The notes: a model not told the origin generated them from the letters alone. A stretch of DNA of 12,624 nt from an uncultured Candidatus Altimarinota bacterium (GCA_947311665.1 CAMZLA010000054.1:1-12624), one strand, 5' to 3'; positions 1 to 6,863 are shown, counted from the first letter of the stretch. Numbers and translations: made by a program.

Positions 1-22
1 ACAAAAAAAATTATTTCCCAAT

Positions 23-61
23 AAAAAAAAGAGAGATGAAAAATCATCTCTCTTTTTTTTT
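23..61 (-). terminator. Intrinsic terminator of the helicase gene (bidirectional)
   Basis: The arms GAGAGATGA (31-39) and TCATCTCTC (44-52) form a perfect 9-bp stem around an AAAA loop. It is flanked by eight A (23-30) and eight to nine T (53-61), so it has a U-tract on either strand. It lies 15 bp beyond the helicase stop codon and most probably ends that minus-strand transcript. It could also stop plus-strand transcription entering the window. Confidence 0.9.
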
Positions 62-76
62 GCATTTATATCAGAA

Positions 77-1675
77 TTATCGAGCATATCCTCCTCGACT
101 TCCTGCTCCCCTGCTCCCATTTCCACCAGAACTTCTCCCTCCTCCAGAACTCTTTCCTCTATACCCTCCTCCAGAATGACCACCTCGTCCACCAGAAGAT
201 TTTCCTCTATACCCGCCACTAGACCTTCCTCCAGAACTGTTTCGACGACCTTGATACCCACCACTTCTTCCACCTCCTCTATTCCCTCTATATCCTCCTC
301 CAGATCTTCCACCTCTTCCTCCACCACCTCGTCCCATTCGTGGAACTTCTTCTCTAATTACTGGATAATTTCTTATATCAAAATCGTTTCCATATGCAGC
401 TTTTAAAAGTGCCGCTACAACATTTGTTACATCTCCTTCTTCCAATAATTGCTGTGCTAAAGGAAGAACAGATTTTAAATTATCGTTGTTTATAGAATGT
501 TCCACTTCTTCCAAAAGACGAACTGATTTTTGTTCTATAATTTTTTCTGGTTTTGGAATAAGTCCTTTTTCTATTGTTGTTTTCAGATTTTTTTCAAAAT
601 ATTTCAATCGAGAAAATTCACTTCCAGAAATAAATGTCAATGCTGTTCCTTTATTCCCTGCTCGTCCTGTTCTCCCAATTCTATGAGTATAAATTTCATA
701 ATTTTCTGGAAGAGAATAATTGACTACATAATTTAATGAAGCAATATCAATTCCTCTGGCAGCTACATCGGTTGCCACAAGAATATTTGTTTTTCCTGCT
801 TTAAATCGTGCTAATATTTTTTCTCGTTGATTTTGTTCAACATCTCCATGAATTGCTTCTGCCCGCAAATGTTTTGCTGCCAATTTACTCGCAACAAAAT
901 CGGTATCCATTTTTGTTCGACAAAACACAATAGCATAAAAATGTGCTTCCATTTCAATAACACGACACAATGCTTCAAATTTATCTCGAGGACTTACACA
1001 GAAATATTTTTGTGTAATATTTTCATTTGTCATTTCTTTTGCCTTCACTTTTACCGTGTCATAATCTTTCATATAATTTTGAACAATATTCAAAATTGAT
1101 TTTGGCATTGTTGCAGAAAAAAGAAGAACTCTTCGTTCTGGAGGTGTTTGTCCTAGCATTTCTTCTATTTCTTCTCGAAACCCAAAATTTAACATTTCAT
1201 CAGCTTCGTCCAAAACAAAATATCTAATGGTATCCATTGTAATATTTCGTTTTCTAATATGATGTTGCATTCGTCCTGGAGTTCCAACAATGATTTGTGG
1301 TTTTCTTCGCAAAGCATCTGTTTCTCGTCCCAATGGATTTCCTCCGTATACCACTTCTATTTTTGGAGAATTTTTTACTGCAAAAGATTTAATTTCTTGA
1401 GCAACTTGAATTGCCAATTCTCGTGTTGGAGCAAGAACAATTGCTTGATTCTCTTTTACAGAAGAATCTAATCGTTCGAGCAAAGGCAGAGCAAAGGCTG
1501 CTGTTTTTCCTGTTCCTGTTTGTGCTTGTCCAATAATATCTTTATCTCCATTTAATAATAATGGAATAACTCCTGCTTGAATAGGACTTGGAGTTACAAA
1601 CCCTTTTTTACTTACCGCTTCCATTATATCTGCTGATAATCCAAGGTCTGAAAATTTAACTTCTACTTCTGCCAT
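77..1675 (-). CDS. DEAD-box ATP-dependent RNA helicase with Gly/Arg-rich C-terminal tail
   Basis: ATP-dependent RNA helicase acting in the cytoplasm on structured RNA (ribosome assembly, mRNA unwinding or decay), 532 residues. All family motifs are visible in order: Q motif around residues 8-33, motif I AQTGTGKT (51-58), Ia PTRELA (83-88), Ib TPGR (132-135), II DEAD (156-159), III SAT (187-189), IV around 249-255, V ATDVAARGID (301-310) and VI HRIGRTGRAG (331-340). A helical segment at about 375-445 resembles the region after the core in CsdA/DeaD-type cold-shock helicases. Residues 448-532 are almost only Gly, Arg, Ser and Tyr in RGG and GYRG-type repeats, a nonspecific RNA-binding tail. The family also includes RhlE and CshA, so a precise symbol is not justified. 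The start is ATG with no Shine-Dalgarno. The gene appears to be monocistronic and divergent from the putative small RNA at 1786. Confidence 0.96.
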   Translation of the reverse strand: MAEVEVKFSDLGLSADIMEAVSKKGFVTPSPIQAGVIPLLLNGDKDIIGQAQTGTGKTAAFALPLLERLDSSVKENQAIVLAPTRELAIQVAQEIKSFAVKNSPKIEVVYGGNPLGRETDALRRKPQIIVGTPGRMQHHIRKRNITMDTIRYFVLDEADEMLNFGFREEIEEMLGQTPPERRVLLFSATMPKSILNIVQNYMKDYDTVKVKAKEMTNENITQKYFCVSPRDKFEALCRVIEMEAHFYAIVFCRTKMDTDFVASKLAAKHLRAEAIHGDVEQNQREKILARFKAGKTNILVATDVAARGIDIASLNYVVNYSLPENYEIYTHRIGRTGRAGNKGTALTFISGSEFSRLKYFEKNLKTTIEKGLIPKPEKIIEQKSVRLLEEVEHSINNDNLKSVLPLAQQLLEEGDVTNVVAALLKAAYGNDFDIRNYPVIREEVPRMGRGGGGRGGRSGGGYRGNRGGGRSGGYQGRRNSSGGRSSGGYRGKSSGGRGGHSGGGYRGKSSGGGRSSGGNGSRGAGSRGGYAR

Positions 1676-1709
1676 AATTTTTTATAAATAATAATACCGC
1701 AATACTCTA

Positions 1710-1733
1710 CTTGTTTCGTTATAAACGAGCAAG
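1710..1733 (-). promoter_or_regulatory. Hairpin in the helicase 5' leader
   Basis: TCGTT (1716-1720) pairs with AACGA (1724-1728) around a 3-base loop. The stem extends through a T-G wobble and, past one bulged T, CTTG (1710-1713) pairs with CAAG (1730-1733). It sits about 35 bases before the helicase start, in what would be its untranslated leader. Cold-shock DEAD-box genes often have structured leaders; any regulatory role here is inference. Confidence 0.35.
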
Positions 1734-1750
1734 AGGGTTTCTCATTTGTT

Positions 1751-1779
1751 TTGACAAACAGTTATAAATTTTATATAAT
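1751..1779 (+). promoter_or_regulatory. Consensus sigma-70-type promoter for a small RNA
   Basis: TTGACA at 1751-1756 and TATAAT at 1774-1779 are both perfect consensus hexamers with the optimal 17-bp spacing. Transcription would start near 1786. No plus-strand protein gene follows. What follows is a hairpin, then a terminator about 120 bases downstream, so the promoter probably drives the RNA annotated next. Confidence 0.85.
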
Positions 1780-1785
1780 AGAAAT

Positions 1786-1907
1786 ACATCTTAGTCCCTC
1801 ATTAGGTCCATCTCTTTTCAATATGGGATTGGTAAAAGCACCTAAATGAACAAACGGATTTACAAGCCTTGCTACCCAGAATGCTATGGGAGAGAGGCTT
1901 ATTTTTT
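1786..1907 (+). ncRNA. Putative independent small RNA, about 120 nt
   Basis: The transcript is defined by the consensus promoter at 1751-1779 and an intrinsic terminator at 1864-1907. An internal hairpin pairs CATTAGGT (1800-1807) with ACCTAAATG (1840-1848, one bulged A), with weaker pairing inside it (CCA with TGG). Single-stranded stretches would include an A-rich segment near 1850. No open reading frame longer than a few codons is present. I checked it against signal recognition particle RNA, tmRNA and RNase P hallmarks and found none. A 6S-like long closed duplex is not apparent either, since the two ends share only about 4 bp of pairing. The 3' end overlaps the last codons of the opposite-strand gene at 1899-2264. 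Class unknown. Confidence 0.6.
1864..1907 (+). terminator. Terminator of the small RNA
   Basis: AAGCCT (1864-1869) pairs with AGGCTT (1895-1900). An inner CCCA/TGGG stem (1875-1878 with 1887-1890) is separated from it by an internal loop. Six T follow at 1902-1907. It is oriented for the plus strand, because no T-tract exists on the other side. Confidence 0.75.
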
Positions 1908-2264
1908 ATAAAAAGTTGAAATGAGAAAAAGTTTTTTATCTTTTTTATATATTTCTTCTCTCAGATGAATACTTACCAATTCATTATTTTTTGCATACCC
2001 TTGAACCTCAAAACAAACATATTTATTTTTTATAACCTTTCTTATTTTTTTTGATCCTCTTAAAATATCTAATCCAACTATAAAACTTGAAAATCTAATA
2101 GAAGCATCTTCTCTTTTTTCATTCGCTTCATAATATTTTAACAAAGAAACTTTTCTTTTTAATGCACCACATTTATGAGTTTTATGAAATTGTAAATATT
2201 TATATACTTTTTTCTTATTCTCAGAAGTTGTTCTATAAGATAATGATTTTTTTGAATGATACAT
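1899..2264 (-). CDS. Hypothetical basic protein downstream of pheT
   Basis: 121-residue, strongly Lys-rich protein; I do not recognise the family. It has no signal peptide or membrane segment. The C-terminal third (about residues 65-121) alternates charged and hydrophobic residues and ends in LFLISTFYKK. This beta-strand-like pattern is loosely reminiscent of small barnase/RelE-like RNase domains, but no catalytic set can be pointed to and I do not assign that function. It begins 30 bases after the pheT stop on the same strand and could be co-transcribed with it. The ATG start has no Shine-Dalgarno. Its last codons overlap the terminator of the opposite-strand small RNA. A real gene is likely from its length in such AT-rich DNA and its balanced composition, but this is not certain. 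Confidence 0.6.
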   Translation of the reverse strand: MYHSKKSLSYRTTSENKKKVYKYLQFHKTHKCGALKRKVSLLKYYEANEKREDASIRFSSFIVGLDILRGSKKIRKVIKNKYVCFEVQGYAKNNELVSIHLREEIYKKDKKLFLISTFYKK

Positions 2265-2294
2265 TTTTTAAAAAAAATTTCATATTTTACATTT

Positions 2295-4733
2295 CTAAAA
2301 TCGTTCTTCTCCTCCTCGTTTTTTTACTTCTGCCAATAATAATTTTTCCAATTTTTTTGCTTCTTTTTCTTTCAATGTTCGTTCTGGAGACTGAAAAGAA
2401 AACGATAATGTAACCGATTTTTTCCCATTTTCAACTCCTTCTCCTCGCCATACACTTTCCACTTCTGCTCGAACAATAAGATCATCGAGTCGTGTAAGAC
2501 CTTTTACCAATTTTTCTACAGAAATATTTTCATCGCACAAAACAGAAACATCGAAATCTATAGCAGGAAATTTTGGAAGAGATGTCATCTTGGGAAGTTT
2601 TCCTAAAATAGGTTCAAAACTAGGAATATCTAAACACACAACCGATGAATTTTTTGGTAATCCAAATTCTTTAGAAATTTTAGGATGAACTTCAAAAACT
2701 TTAACCGATGAATTTTTTCCCGCAGTCATTACTGCTCCTCTTGCAGGATGAGCAAAAGAAAGTTCATATTTTTTTGATTGAATTCTTGCTGGCATATTGA
2801 AAGCAGAAAAAATATCTTCTGCAATAGATTTTGCACTAAAAAAATCATCTCCAACCAAAAGACATGTTATGCGATGAGTTTCAATTTTTTCTAAAATACC
2901 ATCGGTATTTTTTTGCATTTGAAATATTTTTCCACTTTCAAAAATTCGAAACCCTTCTCCTGTTTTTACATTTTTCATATTTCGTTCTGCCACTTCAAAA
3001 AGTCGTGGAGAAAGAGATGTACGCATAATATTTACATCGTTTGAAAGAGGATTTTTTACAAAAATTTTTTCTTCTCCATCTGTTGGCATTTGCATTCGTT
3101 TCAAAAGTTTTTCTCCATAAAATGCAAGAGTTAAAATTTCATAAAACCCATTTTCAACTAAACTTTTTGCCACTTTTTGTTCTACTTTTCTGCTTGGCAA
3201 TTGAGGTTTTTCTTCAATAATAATTTCTGGTGCAACTCCTTCAATATTATTCAACCCATAAATTCGAGCAATTTCTTCTGTAATATCGGCTGGAATAGAA
3301 ATATCTCCTCTAAAAAATGGAACAGTTATTGTAAAAATATTATTTTCTACAGCAACTTCAAAAGCTAACGATTTTAATATTTTTGTAATTTCATCAGTTG
3401 AAATATCTATTCCCAATTGCTGATGAATTTTTTGAAGAGAAATTTCTATTATTACATCTTTTTTATCTGTAAATGATTTTTGAAAAATTTCACTTTCAAT
3501 TTTTGCTTCTGGAAAAATTTCTTGAATATATTCAATTGCTTTCATCAATCCTTTTTTTGCCAATGCCAATGGAATAGATTTTTCAAAAAGAATAGAAGCA
3601 TCTGTTCGTTGTGCAATAGCAATAGAAGTTCGACGAATTTTTACAGCATCATAAATGGGTGCATGAAGAATTATTTCTGATGTTTCGTTCGTAATCCCAG
3701 AATTTTTTCCTCCTTGAATTCCACAACAATCAAAAATCTCACCCGTTTCATCTTTTAAAACAATTGCATTTTCTGGTAAAGTTTTTTCTTCACCATCTAA
3801 ATTCACCATTTTTTCCCCTCCTTTTGTCAATTCAAAACTCCATTTATTTCCCACACTTTTTCTATCAAACGCATGCAAAGGCATTCCCAATTCAAACATT
3901 ACAAAATTTGTAATATCAACCAATGCATTGTGCGGAGTAATATTTACAGATTCTAATAATTTTTTCATTTTTTCTGGCGATTGAGTTTTTCCATCAACTC
4001 CAGAAATAGCAATAGCACAATATTCTGGAATAATTTTTTCTGCATTTTCTGGAAAAGAAATTTCTATTGGAAATGATTGAGAAGAAATATTATTTTTATT
4101 TTTTTCATCAGCTGATGAATAAATATTTTGTTGAAGTTTCCCAAGATTACACGCAACAAATTCTTGAGCAAATCCTGCATGACAAAATTGATCGGCTCTA
4201 TTGGTAATAGAAGTATTTTCTATTTCAAAAATAATATCATCTTTTCCCAAATATTCTGCTAAAGGTGTTCCCAACTTCACATCACCTAAAATTTCTAAAA
4301 TAGATTTTTCTTGTTCCCATATTTTTGTTTTTCCTGCAACCGATGAAGAAATATTTATTTCATCGGCACCACACAACATTCCCAAACTTTCTACTCCTCT
4401 AATTTTCCCTTTTTTAATTCTAAAATCACCAGGAAGAACTGCACCAGGCAAAGCCACAGGAACAAGCATTCCTTCCGAGATATTGGAACCTCCGCAAATA
4501 ATTTGTAAGATTTCTCCATTTGCAACTTCTGTTTTAGTAATTTTAATTTTATCGGCTTCGGGATGAGAAGAAATTTCTATTATTTTCCCCACCACAACAT
4601 TATCCAATTCTTTTCCTTGATATATAATTTCTTCTACTTCTGCCGATTTTTCTGTTAAAATATCAGAAATTTTTTGTGGATTATTTTCTGTAAGATCAAC
4701 ATATTCTTTTATCCAATTGAGTGAAACAAGCAT
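2295..4733 (-). CDS. pheT: Phenylalanyl-tRNA synthetase beta subunit
   Basis: Beta subunit of the alpha2-beta2 enzyme that charges tRNA-Phe, 812 residues, normal for the family. Visible domains in order are the N-terminal MLVSLNWIKEYV motif, an EMAP/OB-fold tRNA-binding domain (about 45-150, with VVVGKI, HPEADKI and SLGMLCG), a B3/B4 editing domain with NTSITNRADQ (173-181), then B5. A catalytic-like core follows, then the FDX-ACB anticodon-binding domain (about the last 95 residues, LPKFPAIDFDVSVL onward). The frame stays open upstream to 4850, but the start is placed at 4733 because MLVSLNW is the conserved N-terminus. The upstream 39 codons are low-complexity and would overlap the divergent promoter at 4823. 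The stop is TAG, the only one among the genes here. The partner pheS, often adjacent, is not in the window. Confidence 0.96.
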   Translation of the reverse strand: MLVSLNWIKEYVDLTENNPQKISDILTEKSAEVEEIIYQGKELDNVVVGKIIEISSHPEADKIKITKTEVANGEILQIICGGSNISEGMLVPVALPGAVLPGDFRIKKGKIRGVESLGMLCGADEINISSSVAGKTKIWEQEKSILEILGDVKLGTPLAEYLGKDDIIFEIENTSITNRADQFCHAGFAQEFVACNLGKLQQNIYSSADEKNKNNISSQSFPIEISFPENAEKIIPEYCAIAISGVDGKTQSPEKMKKLLESVNITPHNALVDITNFVMFELGMPLHAFDRKSVGNKWSFELTKGGEKMVNLDGEEKTLPENAIVLKDETGEIFDCCGIQGGKNSGITNETSEIILHAPIYDAVKIRRTSIAIAQRTDASILFEKSIPLALAKKGLMKAIEYIQEIFPEAKIESEIFQKSFTDKKDVIIEISLQKIHQQLGIDISTDEITKILKSLAFEVAVENNIFTITVPFFRGDISIPADITEEIARIYGLNNIEGVAPEIIIEEKPQLPSRKVEQKVAKSLVENGFYEILTLAFYGEKLLKRMQMPTDGEEKIFVKNPLSNDVNIMRTSLSPRLFEVAERNMKNVKTGEGFRIFESGKIFQMQKNTDGILEKIETHRITCLLVGDDFFSAKSIAEDIFSAFNMPARIQSKKYELSFAHPARGAVMTAGKNSSVKVFEVHPKISKEFGLPKNSSVVCLDIPSFEPILGKLPKMTSLPKFPAIDFDVSVLCDENISVEKLVKGLTRLDDLIVRAEVESVWRGEGVENGKKSVTLSFSFQSPERTLKEKEAKKLEKLLLAEVKKRGGEERF

Positions 4734-4770
4734 TTCTTGTGTAATTAAAATATATAAATAATTTTTCTTA

Positions 4771-4790
4771 AAAATGATTTTCATCATTTT
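4771..4790 (-). promoter_or_regulatory. Small hairpin in the pheT leader
   Basis: AAAATGAT (4771-4778) and ATCATTTT (4783-4790) form a perfect 8-bp inverted repeat with a 4-base loop, about 40 bases upstream of the pheT start. It has no T-tract and no T-box features (no specifier loop or antiterminator bulge), so a role is unproven; it may be chance in AT-rich DNA. Confidence 0.25.
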
Positions 4791-4822
4791 CATCTCATAA
4801 ACAATATCAAATAAAAAAAGTC

Positions 4823-4851
4823 TTGAAAACAGAAACATTTCATGATACAAT
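4823..4851 (+). promoter_or_regulatory. Sigma-70-type promoter of the candidate structured RNA
   Basis: TTGAAA (4823-4828) and TACAAT (4846-4851) are separated by exactly 17 bp, each one mismatch from consensus. Transcription would begin near 4858. The ATG at 4855 of a 74-codon frame lies upstream of that start, so the frame would not be translated from its own ATG. The promoter is divergent from pheT. Confidence 0.65.
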
Positions 4852-4949
4852 TATATGAAGAGTTTTTTAGTAGAGGTGGAACTAGTAAAAAAAACTTTTC
4901 TATCTGTCTGTTCATATGAGTTAAAGAAAATAATAAAATTATACATTAA

Positions 4950-4994
4950 ATATTTTCTTGTGAAACATTTCACTAAAATTTCACAAGAAAATAT
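4950..4994. repeat. Inverted repeat, 16-nt perfect arms
   Basis: The arm at 4950-4965 (ATATTTTCTTGTGAAA) is exactly complementary to 4979-4994 across a 13-base loop. ATACAT upstream and ATGTAT at the outer edge extend the similarity with a bulge. GTCTGTTC (4906-4913) and GAACAGAC (5023-5030) form a further enclosing pair, giving a two-tier structure. Confidence 0.9.
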
Positions 4995-5077
4995 GTATAA
5001 TAATAAAAAATTATATACCCAAGAACAGACAACACAAAAACAGATCTTTTACATCACAAACACTCCTTTTTTCATTT

Positions 5078-5148
5078 GAAAAGTAGGAAGAATCTTGTCT
5101 CTTGTTTCTCCATCTATATGACAAGAGACAAGATTCTCTCTACTTTTC
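5078..5148. repeat. Long inverted repeat, 28-nt arms
   Basis: The arms are 5078-5105 and 5121-5148, complementary except for two adjacent positions (GA against AG after the outer nine bases). A 15-base loop at 5106-5120 separates them. Each arm contains GAATCTTGTCTCTTGT or its complement. No T-tract follows, so it is not an intrinsic terminator. As RNA it would be a very stable rod; as DNA it could extrude as a cruciform. Confidence 0.95.
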
Positions 5149-5645
5149 GATGACCTTTTTCGACAAAAACTTTTCATGATTTTAATAATAAAATCATAAA
5201 ACCTTTTTAAAGCCGATAAAAAAGCCACCGGAGAGCAGAGTCAAAATTTTTATAATAATTATATTATTTATAAAATTATTTCTTTGCAGATCCTATTTTT
5301 TTATTCTATATATTTCTATTATTTTTTTTAATTATTATTTTATATATAATAAAATAAATGCTTTTGCTTTCAAATATAAACACAAATATTACAAACAACA
5401 GAATTATTGTTTTTTTGATTTTCCAATCTGTATACTTAAAAAAAATCAAAATTCTTATTATTAAAAAATTTTTAAATTTTTCAATAATAAAGAAAGGTAG
5501 GGAGATCGTTTGTTGAATATGCCCTGTCGACATATTCTTCATCTTCTGTCTTTATATAATAATAGAGAATAATAATACACATTATTTCTTTTAATATTTA
5601 AATAATCTTAAATTATTCATTACTTTATTATATGAAGGCTGCGAC

Positions 5646-5688
5646 AAAAAAGACGAGCAGAAGTATTTCTGTCTCGTCTTTTTTTTTT
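5646..5688 (+). terminator. Strong intrinsic terminator before recR
   Basis: GACGAG (5652-5657) pairs with CTCGTC (5673-5678), with an inner AGAA/TTCT extension. The stem is flanked by AAAAAA (5646-5651) and a run of ten T from 5679. It ends plus-strand transcription about 60 bases before recR, implying a plus-strand transcript upstream, although no protein gene lies there. Confidence 0.9.
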
Positions 5689-5748
5689 ATAAAATATTTT
5701 ATATGATGAAATAGATGAAAAAAAGAATAATATTTTTTTAGATATATA

Positions 5749-6360
5749 ATGGATAATTTACCAAAAGCATTAGAAGAAACCATTGAATATTTTTCTCGAC
5801 TTCCTGGTATTGGGAAAAAAACAGCGAATAGGCTTGCTTTTTCTTTACTCACAAAAACACCAGATTATTTATCATCGTTTGGAACTCGTCTTTCAAGCCT
5901 TCATGAGAATATTTCTGAATGTAAAAAATGTTTTCATCTCTGTGAAAAAAATGAAGAACAATGTGGAATATGCAAAAATACAAAAAGAGAAACTGATGTT
6001 CTTTGCATTGTTGAATCTTCTCTCGATTTAATGGCAATGGAAAAAAGCGGTATGTATTCTGGAAAATATTTTGTTTTAGGAGGAGTTATTTCTCCAATGA
6101 ATGGAATTGGTCCAGAAGAATTACGAATAGGAACGCTTCTTAAATTCTCTCAAACGAATGAGTATAAAGAGATTATTTTTGCTCTTTCTTCTACAATGGA
6201 AGGAGAAGCTACAACTATATATATTTCTGACCAATTGAAAAAAACAGGATATAGTAATATCATATCTCGAATAGCACGAGGAATTTCTCTTGGAAGTCAG
6301 GTACAATATACCGATGAAAACACTTTACAACGAGCTTTTTCTGGAAGAGGGAAAATATAA
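5749..6360 (+). CDS. recR: Recombination mediator protein RecR
   Basis: 203 residues, the usual RecR length. RecR acts with RecO (and RecF) to load RecA on single-stranded gaps during recombinational repair. Seen in the sequence: an N-terminal helix-hairpin-helix LPGIGKKTANRLAF (18-31); a Cys zinc-binding loop with C58, C61, C65, C72 and C75; a Toprim domain opening at LCIVESSLDLMAME; the conserved GGVISPMNGIGPEELRI segment (111-127); EGEATTIYI (151-159); and the C-terminal ARGISLGS...TLQRAFSGR signature. The ATG at 5749 gives the canonical N-terminus and has no Shine-Dalgarno. The gene usually follows dnaX and ybaB; here it follows a terminator, so it probably has its own promoter. Confidence 0.97.
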   Translation: MDNLPKALEETIEYFSRLPGIGKKTANRLAFSLLTKTPDYLSSFGTRLSSLHENISECKKCFHLCEKNEEQCGICKNTKRETDVLCIVESSLDLMAMEKSGMYSGKYFVLGGVISPMNGIGPEELRIGTLLKFSQTNEYKEIIFALSSTMEGEATTIYISDQLKKTGYSNIISRIARGISLGSQVQYTDENTLQRAFSGRGKI

Positions 6361-6578
6361 TGAAAAAAACATATTATATTTTTTTTACAATTCTTTTTTC
6401 TCTTTTACAGAAAAAATAATGTACTATAGAAGATAATAGATAAGAGAACCTTTGCAATAATAATAATATCATCAATTATTGTAATAATTCCTTTTTCTCT
6501 TATTATAATTGCTCCATTTGTTATGGGAGGAATATTGAAAAATTGTAAAAAATAAAAAATTTATAGATTCTCTTATAA
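6361..6578 (+). other. Intergenic stretch with possible membrane-peptide remnants
   Basis: Between recR and the TA module there is no full gene. An ATG overlapping the recR stop (6360) opens a 19-codon frame reading MKKTYYIFFTILFSLLQKK, like the start of a signal peptide, which then ends at TAA. A second open frame (6430-6555) encodes a very hydrophobic stretch with IPFSLIIIAPFVMGGILKN, but it has no ATG, GTG or TTG before the hydrophobic part. Together they look like debris of a small membrane protein gene, or chance frames. The first copy of a 26-nt direct repeat lies at 6538-6563. Confidence 0.3.
6538..6563 (+). repeat. 26-nt direct repeat, copy 1 (left of the TA module)
   Basis: A-rich sequence containing AATTGTAAAAAATAAAAAAT, identical over 26 bases to 7277-7302. 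The copies lie just outside the two-gene MntA/HepT module. Low complexity weakens the significance, but the non-A positions also match. Confidence 0.6.
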
Positions 6579-6863
6579 ATGATTTCTCAAGAATATATAC
6601 ATCGGCTAAAAAAAATAGTAAGAAATTTTTTCCCAAGAACCAAAGATGAAATTTTCATCTTTGGTTCTTCTTTGCGAGAAAAAAAATTTAGAGATATAGA
6701 TATTGCATTCATCAATTGTAGTAATGAAAAAAAAATATTTGAACTTGAAGAATATTTAGAAGAATCTTCTTTCCCTTACAAAGTAGATTTGGTAAATTTT
6801 AATAAAACATCAAAAGATTTTTCAAATTTTGTTCTTTCATCAGAAAAAAAATTATGGATTTAA
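6579..6863 (+). CDS. mntA: MntA-type minimal nucleotidyltransferase (antitoxin)
   Basis: 94-residue minimal nucleotidyltransferase of the HI0073/MntA family. The catalytic pattern is intact: FGS with G29-S30, then D39-I-D41, and the third carboxylate in KVDLVNF (D70). In characterised MntA/HepT pairs (type VII toxin-antitoxin) this enzyme transfers AMP to a tyrosine of the HEPN partner and silences its RNase activity. The partner gene follows with a 10-bp overlap (6854-6863), implying translational coupling. The start is ATG at 6579 without a Shine-Dalgarno. A 35-nt palindrome (6635-6669) covers the codons for RTKDEIFIFGS, so the mRNA there could fold over the active-site codons. Antitoxin function is inferred from family and context. 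Confidence 0.88.
   Translation: MISQEYIHRLKKIVRNFFPRTKDEIFIFGSSLREKKFRDIDIAFINCSNEKKIFELEEYLEESSFPYKVDLVNFNKTSKDFSNFVLSSEKKLWI
6635..6669. repeat. 35-nt palindrome inside the mntA coding region
   Basis: Two 17-nt arms (6635-6651 and 6653-6669, AAGAACCAAAGATGAAA and its exact complement) surround one central base. It is entirely within the mntA frame, across the GS active-site codons. As mRNA it makes a stable hairpin, and as DNA a potential operator-like palindrome. Confidence 0.95.

Larger units (their letters stand above)
4858..5688 (+). ncRNA. Candidate long structured RNA (about 830 nt)
   Basis: No convincing protein gene lies between pheT and recR, but this stretch is rich in inverted repeats between a promoter (4823-4851) and an intrinsic terminator (5646-5688). 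In order: a hairpin at 4862-4895; a stem GTCTGTTC (4906-4913) with GAACAGAC (5023-5030) enclosing a 16-bp perfect stem (4950-4965 with 4979-4994); a 28-nt-arm hairpin (5078-5148); ATGATTTTA/TAAAATCAT (5176-5197); TTTTGATTTT/AAAATCAAAA (5413-5451); an imperfect stem at 5452-5494; GAATATG/CATATTC (5515-5537); then the terminator. Short plus- and minus-strand frames here (for example 4855-5079 and 5306-5542) are Ile/Lys/Phe-rich and look like composition artefacts. No tmRNA, RNase P or SRP hallmark is visible. One continuous transcript is inference; the hairpins could belong to several elements. Confidence 0.35.

Noticed and set aside
1786..1907. 6S RNA, SRP RNA or T-box leader
   Set aside because: No long end-to-end duplex with a central bubble, no GGAAGGAAGCAGC-like SRP loop, no T-box antiterminator, and no downstream aminoacyl gene on this strand.
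4201..4566. 121-codon plus-strand frame inside pheT
   Set aside because: Antisense shadow of the conserved tRNA-binding region of pheT.
4734..4850. 39-codon N-terminal extension of pheT
   Set aside because: The conserved PheT N-terminus MLVSLNWIKEYV begins at 4733; the extension is low-complexity and would collide with the divergent promoter.
4855..5079. 74-codon plus-strand frame starting MKSFLVEVELVKK
   Set aside because: Its ATG lies upstream of the predicted transcription start, the composition is typical AT-rich noise, and most of it is made of the inverted-repeat arms.
5306..5542. 78-codon minus-strand hydrophobic frame
   Set aside because: Almost only Ile, Phe, Lys and Asn from AT-rich DNA, no family resemblance, and it runs through several hairpins.
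4858..5688. tmRNA, RNase P RNA or retron RNA
   Set aside because: No tRNA-like ends or tag frame, no GAGGAAAGTCC or ACAGAAA elements, and no reverse transcriptase gene nearby.
4858..5688. Replication origin (AT-rich with inverted repeats)
   Set aside because: No cluster of TTATCCACA-type DnaA boxes and no dnaA or dnaN next to it.
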